Assembly: GCA_026706935.1 (NCBI GenBank)
Contig: JAPOXV010000004.1
Location: 62,001-126,000 of the forward strand
Length of the DNA: 64,000 bases
Direction of reading: 5' to 3'
Origin: Gammaproteobacteria bacterium
Lineage (GTDB): Bacteria > Pseudomonadota > Gammaproteobacteria > Pseudomonadales > Azotimanducaceae
Positions 48,102-59,215 of the stretch are shown here, in pieces. Under the pieces are notes generated by a model. The model saw nothing but the letters and a program-made list of their open reading frames with translations. It did no database searches and was not told the DNA's origin. How positions within the stretch are numbered: the stretch's first letter is position 1; the number at the start of each line of letters is the position of its first letter. Made by a program: the position numbers and the translations under genes.

Positions 48102-49864
48102 CGATCCACGTCCGCCATGACAAAGTCAATGCTCGCGATGATTGCAATCAAATCCGCAACCATGAAGCCATTGCTGATGAATGGGATTTGCTGGAGCGCA
48201 GGAAATGATGGCGTCCGCACTCTTGACCGATAGGCCATGCCGCCGCCATCCGAGATTGAGTAAAAGCCCATCCAACCTTTGGTGGCTTCCACCAATGTTT
48301 CAGACTCACACGGTGGAACGACAGGTCCCCAACTCACGTTCAAGAAGTGGTGGATCAATGTCTCAATATGCTCCATCGTGCGTTCCTTCGGTGGAGGCGT
48401 TGTGGAGCGGTGGTCTGCCTTGTACGGACCCGACGGCATGTTTTCAGCGCATTGGCGAATAATGCGTAGGCTTTGCCGGATTTCCTCGACGCGAACAACG
48501 CAACGGTCGTAAGAATCCCCGTTGACTGCCGTCGGAATGTCAAACTCAAATTGATCGTAGCTACTGTAAGGCCGATTCTTACGTAAGTCCCAATCAGACC
48601 CAGTCGCACGCAACGAAGGTCCCGTGATGCCCCAATCTAGACCTTCCGCGGTGTTGTAGGCACCGATACCTTTAGTCCGACGTTGCAGAATCTTGTTCTG
48701 CAACGACATCTTCTCGTAGTGGTCTAGTCGCTTCGGCATGTAGTCACAGAAATCCGTGACCATTTCGTACCAACCATCAGGTAAGTCTTGCGTTACACCG
48801 CCGATGCGGAACCAGCTTGGATGCATACGTCCGCCCGTGATCGCTTCAATAATCGAAAAGAGTCTCTCCCGATCAGCGAACATGTAGAAAACGGGCGACA
48901 TCTGACCGACGTCTTGCGCGAAAGTACCGTAAAACAAGAGATGACTGGCAATCCGGAAGCACTCACTCAGCATCACCCTAATTACCTGTGCTCGATCCGG
49001 TACTGTGATACCGGCCATCCGTTCGACGTTCATGACGTACGGCAGGTTGTTCATCACGCCACCGAGATAGTCGATTCGGTCAGTGTATGGGATATACGTG
49101 TGCCACGACTGACGTTCCGCCATCTTCTCTTGGCCACGGTGGTGATAGCCGATGTCCGGTACTGCCTGCACAATGACCTCACCATCTAGCTGCAATGCAA
49201 TACGAAACACACCGTGCACGCTCGGATGGTTAGGACCAAGGTTCAAGAACATGAAATCCGTATGCTTTGCTTCACGCGACATGCCCCATTCTTCGGGGAT
49301 GAATTTCAGCGCTTCTTGTTGCGCATCCTGAAACTCCTCCGTATACCGATACGGTTCCATCTCCGTGGCTCGCGCCGGATGCTCTTTTCGCAGCGGATGA
49401 CCTTCCCACAACGGTGGGGTCAAAATGCGCTTCAGGTTTGGATGATCTTCAAAGCGAACCCCGAACATGTCGAACGCTTCGCGCTCATACCAATTTGCAA
49501 CCGGGTAGATCGATTCAACGCTGTTTAGCTGCAGGTCGTCATCTTGGAGTGGGACTTTAACTCTTAGATCGTGATCACCGGATAATGAGATAAGGTGATA
49601 GAACACCGTAAAGTCCGACGCTGGCTGGTTTTCGCGGTGTTTTCTTAGCCGTTCGTCAATTGCGGATAGGTCATACAGAAGCTCGTACGGTGTATCCGCA
49701 TCGTTTTTGAGAAACCGTAGAACATCCTGAATATTCTCACGCTCTACCCAAACCGTTGGATAGTCATCAACCGTCGTTTGTAGACGCGTTGATTCACCAA
49801 ACCGGGTTATGAGATCACTAACGATCCCTGGCGGTTCTTGGACCGCTTCTTGAGGCAGTGCCAC
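48098..49864 (-). CDS. nuoC: complex I fused subunit NuoCD
   Basis: 588 residues from a GTG at 49864 (VALPQEAV), five bases after nuoB; a TTG at 49921 would overlap nuoB by 53 bases and is not preferred. The first third is NuoC ([34 protein letters not shown]), then a linker and NuoD ([44 protein letters not shown]). The fusion is the E. coli/Pseudomonas form (E. coli about 600) and joins the 30- and 49-kDa homologs that shape the quinone site. Confidence 0.95.
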   Translation of the reverse strand: MALPQEAVQEPPGIVSDLITRFGESTRLQTTVDDYPTVWVERENIQDVLRFLKNDADTPYELLYDLSAIDERLRKHRENQPASDFTVFYHLISLSGDHDLRVKVPLQDDDLQLNSVESIYPVANWYEREAFDMFGVRFEDHPNLKRILTPPLWEGHPLRKEHPARATEMEPYRYTEEFQDAQQEALKFIPEEWGMSREAKHTDFMFLNLGPNHPSVHGVFRIALQLDGEVIVQAVPDIGYHHRGQEKMAERQSWHTYIPYTDRIDYLGGVMNNLPYVMNVERMAGITVPDRAQVIRVMLSECFRIASHLLFYGTFAQDVGQMSPVFYMFADRERLFSIIEAITGGRMHPSWFRIGGVTQDLPDGWYEMVTDFCDYMPKRLDHYEKMSLQNKILQRRTKGIGAYNTAEGLDWGITGPSLRATGSDWDLRKNRPYSSYDQFEFDIPTAVNGDSYDRCVVRVEEIRQSLRIIRQCAENMPSGPYKADHRSTTPPPKERTMEHIETLIHHFLNVSWGPVVPPCESETLVEATKGWMGFYSISDGGGMAYRSRVRTPSFPALQQIPFISNGFMVADLIAIIASIDFVMADVDR

Positions 49865-49868
49865 GTGT

Positions 49869-50555
49869 CTAGGTCTTTCGTTTCTTTCCAAGTAACGCGT
49901 CAGATAGTGGCGCGTCGCCAACCGTTGTAGGCTCAGCGAGATCTGTGACCTTCATCCGATCTGGTGTTCGAAGGTCGCGCTGTGACGGCGCGTACTTGGC
50001 GACACTACCATCTTCGCCAATCACCCACGATAAAGGCCGACGCGTATTTTTGATGGACTCCTGTAACAGGGTTAACCCTTGCATGAATGCTTCCGGACGC
50101 GGCGGGCAACCTGGTACATACACGTCGACTGGTAGGAATTTGTCTGCCCCTTGAACGACGCTGTAGATATCAAACATACCCCCAGAGTTAGCACATGAAC
50201 CCATGGAGATCACCCATCTTGGTTCAAGCAGCTGCTCGTAAAGGTGCTGTAGAACCGGTGCCATTTTGCGAAAAACGGTACCGGAAACTACGATCAAATC
50301 AGATTGTCGGGGCGTCGCTCGAATGACTTCAGCGCCGAAACGCGCGATATCGTGGCGCGACGTGAAGCTTGTCGCCATCTCGACGTAACAGCACGAGAGA
50401 CCGAAATTGAAAGGCCAGACCGAATTAGCCCGCCCCCAAGCCACTAAATCTTCGAGCTTGGCGGTAAGAAAACTCTTACCCGACTCTTCGTTGTACGCGT
50501 CTTCCGCGGCGACCATCGGTTCGTCGGGAACGGCTTTTACGAGTCGGTATTCCAT
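49869..50555 (-). CDS. nuoB: complex I subunit NuoB
   Basis: 228 residues; holds cluster N2, the last in the chain. Ligand segments are [19 protein letters not shown] and VPGCPPRPE. The start overlaps the nuoA stop by one base. Confidence 0.97.
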   Translation of the reverse strand: MEYRLVKAVPDEPMVAAEDAYNEESGKSFLTAKLEDLVAWGRANSVWPFNFGLSCCYVEMATSFTSRHDIARFGAEVIRATPRQSDLIVVSGTVFRKMAPVLQHLYEQLLEPRWVISMGSCANSGGMFDIYSVVQGADKFLPVDVYVPGCPPRPEAFMQGLTLLQESIKNTRRPLSWVIGEDGSVAKYAPSQRDLRTPDRMKVTDLAEPTTVGDAPLSDALLGKKRKT

Positions 50556-50980
50556 TACGTCGAGTCGAGTCTCGCGTAGCGACCAGGTACGAAAACGCGA
50601 CGCTTAACACCCCATTCCAGCGCACCGGTTCGATACTCGTATAAAAGCGCGATCAATAGCATGCCGATGAACACAGCCGCCGCGCCATATCCCAACCACG
50701 CCGTCTCCTCAAAAGCAACTGCCCACGCCACGATGAAAATCGTCTCGAGGTCGAAAATCACGAAAAAGATTGCGACCAGGTAGAACTCAATGGAGAGCCG
50801 CATGTCTTCCGCTTCACCGACAGGCACGACGCCAGATTCATAAGGAATGTCCTGTGCGCCACCGTGACGCGCTTTCGATCCGATATACCACGAGGCGACA
50901 AGCATGACGCCGAGAAGACCAAAAACAACAACGCAGAAAATGAGAAATGGCCACATATCAGCAGGCACAACCGTAGCCAC
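50555..50980 (-). CDS. nuoA: complex I subunit NuoA
   Basis: 141 residues from a GTG (50980), or 133 from ATG 50956 (MWPFLIFC). Three membrane helices, with the conserved IPYESG loop and [18 protein letters not shown]. First gene of the operon. Confidence 0.94.
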   Translation of the reverse strand: MATVVPADMWPFLIFCVVVFGLLGVMLVASWYIGSKARHGGAQDIPYESGVVPVGEAEDMRLSIEFYLVAIFFVIFDLETIFIVAWAVAFEETAWLGYGAAAVFIGMLLIALLYEYRTGALEWGVKRRVFVPGRYARLDST

Positions 50981-51018
50981 AAATCGCCTGATTCAGAGCG
51001 AACTCCCCCGCGTAAAGA

Positions 51019-51049
51019 ATGGCTCGAAAGAGCCATCGCGCAAATTATA
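51019..51049 (-). promoter_or_regulatory. hairpin and -10-like site upstream of nuoA
   Basis: In the 324-base gap between nuoA and the divergent 51305 gene, ATGGCTC-GAAA-GAGCCAT (51019-51036) forms a 7-bp stem, and the minus strand has TATAAT at 51044-51049. No good -35 was seen. Transcription from this -10 would place the hairpin at the very 5' end of the nuo leader. The rest of the gap holds nothing recognised. Confidence 0.4.
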
Positions 51050-51304
51050 CGAGCGCAATTGTTAGGTGGATTCCCGCCCAATCGTTCGTTACAGGGTCAC
51101 TATTTCGCGCATATTTTGGTCTGAGCGCAACGCACTGCGGACACGAACTGCTGACATGTCATGAAAGAACACCGCGTCTAAATCCTTCGTAGAAAGTGAA
51201 CGAGCCTCGCCAGAACACCGGAGGTCTTTCTGATCTTTCGATCGTCGCTAACTAACATTGCCTGCCCGATCACGCTTACAAAACCTCGCTCACTCGTAAG
51301 ACTC

Positions 51305-51697
51305 GTGGCTTTCATTCAGTCTCTACTGCAATTACCTCGCCCCTTATTGGTCGGCGCGAGCTTACTGGAATTCAACTCACTATTGCTTCTCGTATGGTGG
51401 CTCATCTTCCCTGAGGACGTATCGAGCAATGGCGCACAGGTCTTTTTTATCTTGCTCTGGTTTAGCGCCGCTTGGGGATTAATCCTTGGAGAAGGTTGGA
51501 TTAGGATCGGGATTGCGTGCCTAATAATCGCTTTTCTTTGGGGTATTGTTAATCAACCCTCGTTCGATGTGGCGCTCTCAAAGCTCAACTTTGCAGAGGT
51601 TCTAAGTAAACTCGTCGCGCTGGCAGCCGTTCTATTGCTCTACTTACCAACGTCTCATCGTTGGTTCAAGTCGAGAGCAGCGATCGAAATGGAATAG
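51305..51697 (+). CDS. small membrane protein, unknown
   Basis: 130 residues from a GTG start, with about four hydrophobic segments (residues 13-37, 46-60, 66-82 and 98-116) and a basic C-terminus. No family recognised. It is divergent from the nuo operon and tail-to-tail with the VOC gene 57 bases away. Membrane character of the whole frame supports it being real. Confidence 0.55.
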   Translation: MAFIQSLLQLPRPLLVGASLLEFNSLLLLVWWLIFPEDVSSNGAQVFFILLWFSAAWGLILGEGWIRIGIACLIIAFLWGIVNQPSFDVALSKLNFAEVLSKLVALAAVLLLYLPTSHRWFKSRAAIEME

Positions 51698-51753
51698 TCG
51701 AAAAGCGGTTGCGCTACTAACACGTTGTTGCAGCGACCAACGTACGTATACGA

Positions 51754-52140
51754 CTATTTCTTCTCACCGAGTTGCAGGAGAATCCCGTGTGTTGACTTCG
51801 GATGTACAAATACCTGTGGACCGCCTTCACCGATCAATCGAGCACCACCAGCTTTCATCGCTTCACACGTTGCGGCAAGATCGTCGACTTCAAATGCGAT
51901 AGTGTGCATACCTTCGCCACGGCCTTCGAGCGCTTTACCAACGGCAGAGTCGGGGTCTGTGGGCGCTACTACTTCGATAAAGCCACCACCGGGTAGATTG
52001 AAAAACGCTTGTTTGATCCCCAGTACTTTGCTTTCATCGGTACGATCGAGCTCAAGTCCTAATGTATCGCGATACGTTGCGATGCCTTCATCAAGATCAC
52101 TCACTCTTACGACTAAATGATCGTATTGCGTAATTGCCAT
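51754..52140 (-). CDS. VOC-family protein, methylmalonyl-CoA-epimerase-like
   Basis: A 128-residue vicinal-oxygen-chelate protein of two beta-alpha-beta-beta-beta modules. YDHLVVRVSDLDEGIATYRDTLGLE starts module one (the His is a metal ligand); MHTIAFEVDDLAATCEAMKAGGARL starts module two and STHGILLQL ends it. Methylmalonyl-CoA epimerases have this layout, but so do glyoxalase and lyase relatives. CTCC in the plus strand before the start gives a GGAG ribosome-binding site. Confidence 0.75.
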   Translation of the reverse strand: MAITQYDHLVVRVSDLDEGIATYRDTLGLELDRTDESKVLGIKQAFFNLPGGGFIEVVAPTDPDSAVGKALEGRGEGMHTIAFEVDDLAATCEAMKAGGARLIGEGGPQVFVHPKSTHGILLQLGEKK

Positions 52141-52213
52141 AGTAAAGTCTCCTTAAATTCGGCAAAATCATAGCATTGGCTTCTGTTACGACATATGGCG
52201 CGAGGAATCGGCG

Positions 52214-52504
52214 ATGAATAAACCACGGATGCTGACAAATCACGAAATTACGATCGCTCTAGCTGGTGGATCCGTACTCGGTCCATTCAGGGCAACCTGG
52301 AGTACAGAAATAAAAAGTGATGTTCGTGAACTTACCCGCGACTATGACGCATTCTTGAACGGCGAGCCGCAAACGAGGTTCAAATATCATCTCCACGACT
52401 ACGCTCAGAATCTCAGTCATTCTTTGGTGATTAGATTTGAGAACGTCATGGCGATCTACGACCGCGTAGAACTACTCGAACATCAATCCCACAACCGCGA
52501 TTAA
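52214..52504 (+). CDS. hypothetical protein
   Basis: 96 residues, not recognised. Soluble, mixed charge, no membrane segment, no motif. GAGGAA is about 8 bases before the ATG. It precedes the Gfo/Idh/MocA gene by 27 bases, so it may share that transcript. Confidence 0.5.
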   Translation: MNKPRMLTNHEITIALAGGSVLGPFRATWSTEIKSDVRELTRDYDAFLNGEPQTRFKYHLHDYAQNLSHSLVIRFENVMAIYDRVELLEHQSHNRD

Positions 52505-52531
52505 TAGCTGTTAGTACCCAATTACAGATCT

Positions 52532-53635
52532 ATGACCGACCAAACTCCAGTTCGCATCGGCCTTATCGGCTGCGGTGTAATCAGTAATGCCTATCTAGGT
52601 ATCAGTGAACGATTTCCAATTCTCGACTTTGTCGCGTGCGCGGACCTCGATCCAGAAGCATCGAAGCGCACGTCAGAGAAGTATGGTCTCGAAGATATGT
52701 CAACCGATGAGTTACTAGCGCGTGACGACATCGAGGTCGTACTCAACTTGACCATCCCAGGTGTGCACGGGGAAGTGAATCTTGCCGCGCTTGAAAGTGG
52801 TAAGCACGCCTTCTGCGAAAAACCGTTCGGCTTGGACGTCAAAGAAGGCAAGCATGTCTTGAATCGCGCACGTGAACTGAATTTGCGATTAGGTTGCGCG
52901 CCCGATACATTCCTTGGTGGCGGCCACCAAACCGTGCGACACTTAATCGACGAAGGCGCAGTCGGTCACCCTTTATCCGGGACCGCCTTTATGATGAGCC
53001 ACGGTGTCGAAACTTGGCATCCTTCACCCGAGTTCTATTACAAACGCGGGGGCGGTCCGTTATTCGATATGGGACCTTACTACATCACCGCGCTTGTCAA
53101 TTCACTCGGTCCTGTAAAGCGTGTTGCCGCCATCACCAGTTGCGGATTTAAACAACGCACGATTACTTCACAGCCGAAACACGGCGACATCATCGATGTG
53201 GAGGTCGACACCCACACAAGCGGCGTGCTCGAATTTCATAGTGGTGCTGTGGTAACGGTGGTGATGAGTTTTGACGTCTGGAGGCATAGCAATCGATTTA
53301 TCGAGATACACGGTACCGATCGATCCATAACTTGCCCAGATCCGAATGGATTTGGTGGTCGGGTAGCGATGAACGGGTCTGGACGGGAGTGGGAAGAACA
53401 GCCGCTAACGCACCCCAATGTCGAGAACAGCCGTAGTATCGGACTAGCTGACATGTGCACAGGAATACGCACCGGTCGCGCACATCGTGCCAGCGGGGAT
53501 CTAGCGTTCCACGTACTCGAGGTCATGGACGCGTTTGGCAAGTCCAATGAGACCGGACAACACATCGAACTGACGTCAAAACCTGACCGTCCTGCGGCGT
53601 TACCTATTGGGCTGGCGGACTCCGATCTCGATTAA
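52532..53635 (+). CDS. Gfo/Idh/MocA family oxidoreductase
   Basis: 367 residues. N-terminal Rossmann fold with IGLIGCGVISNAY and the signature EKPFGLD, whose Lys sits by the nicotinamide, then the alpha/beta C-terminal domain (DMGPYYITALV, and a long beta sheet). These enzymes oxidise or reduce sugars, inositols and sugar amines with NAD(P). Followed after 24 bases by a ThuA-like gene, a frequent partner in sugar-catabolic clusters. Confidence 0.9.
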   Translation: MTDQTPVRIGLIGCGVISNAYLGISERFPILDFVACADLDPEASKRTSEKYGLEDMSTDELLARDDIEVVLNLTIPGVHGEVNLAALESGKHAFCEKPFGLDVKEGKHVLNRARELNLRLGCAPDTFLGGGHQTVRHLIDEGAVGHPLSGTAFMMSHGVETWHPSPEFYYKRGGGPLFDMGPYYITALVNSLGPVKRVAAITSCGFKQRTITSQPKHGDIIDVEVDTHTSGVLEFHSGAVVTVVMSFDVWRHSNRFIEIHGTDRSITCPDPNGFGGRVAMNGSGREWEEQPLTHPNVENSRSIGLADMCTGIRTGRAHRASGDLAFHVLEVMDAFGKSNETGQHIELTSKPDRPAALPIGLADSDLD

Positions 53636-53659
53636 ATTCCCTACCTGAGGTTTATTCCA

Positions 53660-54310
53660 ATGGCAAAGAAAGCGTTCATTACCTGGGGCGGTTGGCTCGG
53701 ACACGAACCCGAACAAACCGCGAACATATGCGCAAGCTTGTTGCAGGACGAAGGCTACGAAGTACAGGTCGACGATTCACTCGATCGTCTCGAGGACGAA
53801 GCGTTCCTTAGCGGACAAGACCTAATCGTACCCGTATGGACGATGTCCCAAATCAAACCAGAACAAGAACGTGGCCTGCTCGCTGCAGTCCGTACTGGCG
53901 TTGGATGTGCGGGTTGGCACGGCGGAATGGGTGATTCTTTTCGTAGTAACGTCGAGTACCAATTCATGGTTGGGGGTCAGTTCATCTGTCACCCAGGCGG
54001 AATAATCGACTATACCGTGAACATCAAAAGCACCGATCCGATCGTCGCAGGTCTTGATGACTTCGCAATGCACTCCGAGCAGTATTTCATGCACATCGAT
54101 CCGTCGAACGAAGTGTTAGCGACGACAACGTTCAGTGGCGAACACTGGAACATCGACTGGGTGAAAGGTGTCGAAATGCCCGTTTGTTGGAAAAAGCGTT
54201 ACGGAGTCGGACGTGTGTTCTATAGCGCTCTCGGTCACGTTGCCAGCGATTTCGACGTACCCGAAGCGAAAGAGATCATGCGTCGTGGTGCCATCTGGGC
54301 AACGCGTTAA
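53660..54310 (+). CDS. ThuA-like protein
   Basis: 216 residues of the ThuA family, a class-I glutamine-amidotransferase-like fold linked to trehalose utilisation in Sinorhizobium but of uncertain chemistry. [18 protein letters not shown] and [11 protein letters not shown] are family landmarks, along with the C-terminal [15 protein letters not shown]. It probably works with the preceding oxidoreductase on a sugar derivative. Confidence 0.88.
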   Translation: MAKKAFITWGGWLGHEPEQTANICASLLQDEGYEVQVDDSLDRLEDEAFLSGQDLIVPVWTMSQIKPEQERGLLAAVRTGVGCAGWHGGMGDSFRSNVEYQFMVGGQFICHPGGIIDYTVNIKSTDPIVAGLDDFAMHSEQYFMHIDPSNEVLATTTFSGEHWNIDWVKGVEMPVCWKKRYGVGRVFYSALGHVASDFDVPEAKEIMRRGAIWATR

Positions 54311-54331
54311 TACTCCCCCATCGGATCACGT

Positions 54332-54350
54332 CAAGTTGCGTCACAACTTG
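54332..54350 (+). promoter_or_regulatory. 7-bp hairpin before the 54369 gene
   Basis: CAAGTTG and CAACTTG pair around CGTCA, 21 bases after the ThuA stop and just before AAGGA (54355-54359) and the TTG start at 54369. It may end the Gfo-ThuA transcript or affect translation of the next gene. No T-run. Confidence 0.35.
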
Positions 54351-54368
54351 TCATAAGGAACTCTATTT

Positions 54369-54932
54369 TTGACAACCGAGCACCAACCACATCCTGGTGA
54401 GCCATTGTCTGAAGTATCACTCGCGAGCTCAGTTGATCCTCAACCGGTTAGCTGGTTCGATCACATTTTGAAGAAACTAAGTGGTAAGCGCATCTACCTC
54501 GACGGTAATCCGTATCTCACCCGTTACTACCTGATCGGGGACGGCTCCGGACGACGTTCCGAGCTCTATTTGCATTACATCCAACTCAAAGATCCATATC
54601 GTTGGTTGCACAACCACCCTTGGCGTTGGTTCTTATCCATCGTCGTGCGCGGTCACTATACGCAAGAGGTCTTACGGCCATCAGCGAGTACGCGCCGACG
54701 CAGAATGCGAGTTAGATTTGTCAATCTCTTTCTCGGTAGAGATCGTTATCACGCGATTCACGATGTTCCTAAGAAAGGTGTATGGACGCTCGTGCTAGTT
54801 CCACCAAAATCCAACGATACGGAGCGTTGGGGCTATTGGAACGAAGACGAGGACGTCCACGAACCGGATACGGGCGACGATTCAGTGAATTGTCAAACCG
54901 TGCGTTTTGGCGCGAAGCAGACGTTTAATTGA
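54369..54932 (+). CDS. cupin-like protein of unknown function
   Basis: 187 residues from a TTG start. The core has features of a small beta-barrel: YLTRYYLIG, LYLHYIQLKD, HNHPWRWFLSIVVRGHY (two His) and DRYHAIHDV followed by VWTLVLVPPK and WGYWNEDED. Similar HNHPW proteins are found scattered in bacteria and phages without known role. A disordered N-terminal 30 residues precedes it. Confidence 0.65.
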   Translation: MTTEHQPHPGEPLSEVSLASSVDPQPVSWFDHILKKLSGKRIYLDGNPYLTRYYLIGDGSGRRSELYLHYIQLKDPYRWLHNHPWRWFLSIVVRGHYTQEVLRPSASTRRRRMRVRFVNLFLGRDRYHAIHDVPKKGVWTLVLVPPKSNDTERWGYWNEDEDVHEPDTGDDSVNCQTVRFGAKQTFN

Positions 54933-54991
54933 AGGTCGAGTTCAACTTTAAACTACGTGATCAACGAAGCGCTTTAAAAGCAATGGTCAGC

Positions 54992-57583
54992 TTACGCGGC
55001 AAGCGCATCTGATCGATTGGCGTTATTACTAAATATGTAGTCTTCTGCGTTGATGCGCGGTGTCTTCTCAGCACTTATCTCGCCGCTAAGCAGAGCCTTC
55101 GCGAGCGGATTCTCAAGCTCGTTCTGAATCGTACGTTTGATCGGTCTTGCGCCATATATGGGATCAAATGCAGCCGACGCTAGCCGATCAAGGGTCTCGT
55201 CAGTGAGCGTGAGCTCCATTCCTTGACTCTCAAGTCGTCTCTCTACCAACGCTACCTGGATTCGTGCAATCTCTCGGAGCTGCTCAGTTTGAAGTAGGTC
55301 AAATACGACCATCTCGTCAATTCGGTTGATGAATTCAGGTCGAAACTGAGTTTTGACTCTATCCTGCACCATCGCTTTGATGTTCTCGTACGAAGTATTA
55401 CTGTGCTCGCGAATCGCATCTGATCCTAAGTTTGAAGTCATCACGATTACAGTGTTGCGGAAGTCAACGGTACGTCCGTGACCGTCGGTCAGACGACCAT
55501 CGTCAAGGACCTGCAAGAGGATGTTGAAGACATCCGGGTGCGCTTTCTCGATTTCATCCAGCAAGACAACCGAATACGGCTTGCGACGTACGAGTTCGGT
55601 GAGATATCCACCCTCCTCATAGCCAACATAGCCTGGAGGTGCGCCTATTAACCGAGCGACAGAGTGTTTTTCCATAAATTCTGACATGTCGACTCGGATA
55701 AGAGCCGACTCCGTGTCGAATAGAAATTCTGCGAGCGCTTTACATAACTCGGTTTTTCCGACCCCGGATGGACCGAGAAACAAGAACGATCCGTTAGGCT
55801 TGGTTTCATCTGAGAGCCCAGCCCGATTACGTCGGATCGCATCCGATACCGCTTGTACCGCCACATCCTGACCCACTACTCGTTTGTGCAGCACGTCTTC
55901 CATGTGAAGCAATTTCTCGCGTTCGCCTTGAAGCATCCGAGAAATCGGGATGCCCGTACGAGCGGAAACCACAATCGCAATCTCATCTTCCGTGACTTTA
56001 TTTCGAAGCAGTGTAAGTTGTACGTCTTCCTGTCCGTCATCAGATTCGATGCGGTCTTCAAGATCAGGAATCACACCGTACTTGAGTTCAGACATCTTCG
56101 CGAGGTCACCTTCGCGCTCCGCACGCTCGTATTCGAGGCGTGCTTCTTCAAGTCGCTCTTTAACCTGCTGCACGTCGACAACACTCGCTTTTTCGTGACG
56201 TAGTGCTTCCTCTAAGTCAGCATACTCTCGTTCAAGCTCTTCGATCGATTCTTCAAGGTCGCGTAAGCGTTCTTTCGAAGCGTCGTCCGTTTCTTTCTTT
56301 AGTGCTTCGCCTTCCATCTTGAGCTGGATCAGACGTCGTTCGAGCTTGTCCATGACTTCGGGTTTCGAGTCCAATTCCATTCGGATACGACTCGCAGCTT
56401 CGTCTACAAGATCGATCGCTTTATCGGGTAGAAACCGGTCTGAAACGTAACGATGTGAAAGCGAAGCGGCTGCAATTAGCGCTGGATCGGTAATTTGTAC
56501 ACCGTGGTGTACTTCGTACCGTTCTTTCAGTCCCCGCAAAATCGCGATGGTATCCTCAACCGACGGTTCGTCGAGTTGGATGATCTGAAATCTCCGCTCA
56601 AGCGCGGCATCTTTTTCTATGCGCTCGCGATATTCGTCGAGTGTGGTCGCGCCAACGCAACGTAGTTCACCACGTGCTAATGCGGGTTTGAGCATATTGC
56701 CAGCGTCCATACTGCCTTCCGCCCTGCCAGCACCCACCAACGTGTGAAGCTCGTCGATGAAAAGGATCACTTGCCCATCTTGTTTCTCGAGATCCTGAAG
56801 GAGCGCTTTCATCCGTTCTTCAAATTCACCGCGGAATTTGGCACCAGCGACCATCAAAGCAAGATCGAGCGCCAGAAGACGTTTGTCCTTCATGCCTTCC
56901 GGAACTTCACCACGCACGATTCGTTGTGCAAGACCTTCCACAACCGCAGTCTTGCCAACACCGGGCTCGCCAATCAGTACGGGATTGTTCTTCGTTCGGC
57001 GTTGCAGAACCTGGATCGTCCTACGAATCTCATCATCCCTGCCGATAACAGGATCTAATTTACCCGTTCGGGCAAGCTCGGTGAAATCGATGGTATATTG
57101 GGAAAGAGCATCGCGTAGCTCTTCGGCGTTTTCCGAATTGACACTCGACCCTTGACGCATCGTCGCGATCGCTTCGTCGACAGGTGCGTGCTGCACTCCT
57201 GCAGCGTCTAGGACTCTTGCAGTTGCACCACCCACCTTCAATAGAGCAGGAATGAATAGTTCGTTCGCTATGTATGTGTCGTTCCGACTCTTAGCCAGTT
57301 GAGCAACTTCTGAGAGTACTCGACTTAGGTCGCGACTCGGCGTGACTGTAACTGATCCCTGCACAGACGGAAACTCATTCACCATCCGTGCCAGTTCGGA
57401 CGTTATCTGACCGACATCGCCACCCGCCCGCGACAATAAACCGGCGATCCCGGTCTTGTCTTCCTCCAACTGTGCCAACAGCACATGCTGCGGTTCGATG
57501 AACTGCTGCTTTTTCTGGACGACAAGCTCATGCGCACGTTCGATCACGGTTCGAAACTGCGATGTCAGTCGGTCAAACTCCAT
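54992..57583 (-). CDS. clpB: ATP-dependent disaggregase ClpB
   Basis: 863 residues in the full ClpB order: N-terminal Clp repeat domain (1-145), AAA-1 with GEPGVGKT, a coiled-coil M domain (about 410-520) and AAA-2 with GPSGVGKT and [20 protein letters not shown]. It resolves protein aggregates with DnaK-DnaJ-GrpE. The pore loop is YKGEF-like ([15 protein letters not shown]) and GYVGYEEGG in the second ring. Length is typical (E. coli 857). A sigma-32-like promoter lies upstream. Confidence 0.97.
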   Translation of the reverse strand: MEFDRLTSQFRTVIERAHELVVQKKQQFIEPQHVLLAQLEEDKTGIAGLLSRAGGDVGQITSELARMVNEFPSVQGSVTVTPSRDLSRVLSEVAQLAKSRNDTYIANELFIPALLKVGGATARVLDAAGVQHAPVDEAIATMRQGSSVNSENAEELRDALSQYTIDFTELARTGKLDPVIGRDDEIRRTIQVLQRRTKNNPVLIGEPGVGKTAVVEGLAQRIVRGEVPEGMKDKRLLALDLALMVAGAKFRGEFEERMKALLQDLEKQDGQVILFIDELHTLVGAGRAEGSMDAGNMLKPALARGELRCVGATTLDEYRERIEKDAALERRFQIIQLDEPSVEDTIAILRGLKERYEVHHGVQITDPALIAAASLSHRYVSDRFLPDKAIDLVDEAASRIRMELDSKPEVMDKLERRLIQLKMEGEALKKETDDASKERLRDLEESIEELEREYADLEEALRHEKASVVDVQQVKERLEEARLEYERAEREGDLAKMSELKYGVIPDLEDRIESDDGQEDVQLTLLRNKVTEDEIAIVVSARTGIPISRMLQGEREKLLHMEDVLHKRVVGQDVAVQAVSDAIRRNRAGLSDETKPNGSFLFLGPSGVGKTELCKALAEFLFDTESALIRVDMSEFMEKHSVARLIGAPPGYVGYEEGGYLTELVRRKPYSVVLLDEIEKAHPDVFNILLQVLDDGRLTDGHGRTVDFRNTVIVMTSNLGSDAIREHSNTSYENIKAMVQDRVKTQFRPEFINRIDEMVVFDLLQTEQLREIARIQVALVERRLESQGMELTLTDETLDRLASAAFDPIYGARPIKRTIQNELENPLAKALLSGEISAEKTPRINAEDYIFSNNANRSDALAA

Positions 57584-57639
57584 TATTTACCCCGTGTTAG
57601 ACGCGTTACTTGGCTTGGTTATCCAAGGTTCTAGCTTCT

Positions 57640-57668
57640 ATATGAGGACAAACTAACGGATTTTCAAA
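57640..57668 (-). promoter_or_regulatory. sigma-32-type heat-shock promoter of clpB
   Basis: On the minus strand, TTTGAAA (57662-57668) and CCTCATAT (57640-57647) are 14 bases apart, matching the E. coli RpoH consensus CTTGAAA/CCCCATNT at all but one position each. It is about 57 bases upstream of the clpB ATG and downstream of the nfeD stop, where clpB needs its own promoter. Confidence 0.6.
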
Positions 57669-57676
57669 CTCTCCTG

Positions 57677-58132
57677 TCAATCCAAGGTTGCCACCTGCAA
57701 TCGCATCGCATCGCAGTCGACGACCTCTACCTCCGTGCCCCTGTCGATATCCCTGGTGCTTGTAACGACCCACATGGAGTCTCCGAGTTGAACGCGGAGC
57801 TCAGTACCGGCCGCAAGCTTCTCACCAAGCGTAAATCGACGACCGATCATCATTTGAGATCGTTTTGGCAACGTGTCTCGATTGCTCGGCTGAGTCGCTC
57901 TGAAAAAACGGAAGTAAACCAGCGTTGCAATGACGGCAACGACTGCGTACGTGAAGATTTGGGCGGCCAAACCTAAATCGGCAACGAAATACGTAAGCGC
58001 TGCGAGCGCTAATGCCGCGACCGCAGCACCCACTAAGAATCCTGCCGCGCCGAGCACCTCGGCAATGACCAACACAATGGCAACCGTTAGCCATATCGCA
58101 GGTACCCAGTTAGAACCTTCTAACCATTCCAT
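57677..58132 (-). CDS. NfeD-like membrane protein
   Basis: 151 residues: three or four membrane segments (residues 10-60 and 60-75 approximately), then a soluble OB-fold-like tail (GRRFTLGEKLAAGTELRVQLGDSMWVV). Short NfeD proteins (YbbK/YbbL type) pair with an SPFH protein encoded next to them, as here, 15 bases upstream. Confidence 0.88.
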   Translation of the reverse strand: MEWLEGSNWVPAIWLTVAIVLVIAEVLGAAGFLVGAAVAALALAALTYFVADLGLAAQIFTYAVVAVIATLVYFRFFRATQPSNRDTLPKRSQMMIGRRFTLGEKLAAGTELRVQLGDSMWVVTSTRDIDRGTEVEVVDCDAMRLQVATLD

Positions 58133-58147
58133 GTCTCTATTCCTCAG

Positions 58148-59077
58148 TTACGCAGTCGAAGGTGCGAGCGTACTACCAATTGTCTTTGTCAATTCGCCAA
58201 TGCCCGCGATCGATCCAATGATGCTAGTCGCCTCCAAAGGGATCATCATCACTTTATTGTTGTCGGATTTCGCGAGGTCACCTAATGCGTCAACGTACTT
58301 CTGCGCCACAAAATAGTTAATCGCATTCGCGTCACCATTTGCGATAGCTTCAGAGACCATACGGGTCGCTTCTGCCTCAGCCTGCGCAAGACGTTCGCGC
58401 GCTTCCGCTTCGCGTTTGGCAGCTTCGAGTTCGCCTTCCGCTTTCAGGATATCGGATTGCTTCTGACCTTGTGCAACCTGAATCGCTGCTTCACGCTCAC
58501 CTTCCGCCTCGAGCACCAGCGCGCGTTTCTCACGTTCAGCCTTCATCTGCTTCGCCATCGCGTTCACAAGGTCCGTAGGCGGCGAAACGTCTTTAATCTC
58601 GACACGGGTGATTTTGACACCCCATGGATCCGTCGCTTCATCTACTTTCGTGAGTAATTGAGCGTTAATTCGATCGCGATTTGAGAGCATCTCATCAAGG
58701 TCCATGGACCCCAGCACAGCACGAATGTTGGTCATGACTAAGTTCCGTGTTGCGTTATCCAGGTCGTTCACCTGATACGCCGCTTTCGCCGCGTCAAGAA
58801 CCTGAAAGAAGCAAACTGCGTCGGTGTTAACCGAAGCATTGTCACTCGAGATGACGTCCTGCGGCGGAATATCTAGGACTTGCTCCATCATGTTGATCTT
58901 TCGCCCAACACGCTGAACGATCGGAATCACGATGTTCAAACCTGGCTCTGCCGTTCTCGTGTATTTACCAAAGCGTTCTATCGTCCAGTGATAGCCCTGC
59001 GGAACGATTCGAACGATCCGCAAAATCACAACTATTGCCAGTAGCAGTAAAACGCCGGCAACGATGAAACCTTCCAT
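58148..59077 (-). CDS. SPFH/Band-7 membrane protein (QmcA-like)
   Basis: 309 residues. An N-terminal anchor (residues 5-23) is followed by [18 protein letters not shown] and an SPFH domain (to about 200, with [24 protein letters not shown]), then an Ala/Glu/Lys-rich coiled coil (about 195-255) and a hydrophobic end. Such proteins form ring-like oligomers in the inner membrane and are linked to membrane quality control and the FtsH protease. AAGGAGA is 7 bases before the ATG. Confidence 0.9.
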   Translation of the reverse strand: MEGFIVAGVLLLLAIVVILRIVRIVPQGYHWTIERFGKYTRTAEPGLNIVIPIVQRVGRKINMMEQVLDIPPQDVISSDNASVNTDAVCFFQVLDAAKAAYQVNDLDNATRNLVMTNIRAVLGSMDLDEMLSNRDRINAQLLTKVDEATDPWGVKITRVEIKDVSPPTDLVNAMAKQMKAEREKRALVLEAEGEREAAIQVAQGQKQSDILKAEGELEAAKREAEARERLAQAEAEATRMVSEAIANGDANAINYFVAQKYVDALGDLAKSDNNKVMMIPLEATSIIGSIAGIGELTKTIGSTLAPSTA

Positions 59078-59125
59078 TGAAGTTCTCCTTTTTCAAATGA
59101 AACCATTAATGGACAAACGCTATAA

Positions 59126-59131
59126 ATTATA
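59126..59131 (-). promoter_or_regulatory. -10 box (TATAAT) of the SPFH-nfeD operon
   Basis: The minus strand has a perfect TATAAT about 49 bases before the SPFH start, in an A+T-rich divergent promoter region. The -35 is weak (TTCTTT with a 16-base spacer). Confidence 0.5.
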
Positions 59132-59160
59132 TGCATTTGTAAAATAAAAAGAACTAAAAC

Positions 59161-59188
59161 TTGTTTTTCTTGACAAATCAACTACAAT
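59161..59188 (+). promoter_or_regulatory. likely promoter of the DUF6471 gene
   Basis: TTGTTT (59161-59166), a 16-base spacer and TACAAT (59183-59188), 28 bases before the ATG at 59216. A TTGACA at 59170 lies too close to this -10 to be its -35. Confidence 0.4.
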
Positions 59189-59215
59189 TAACACATTCGT
59201 GACCTGAGTGACTGC

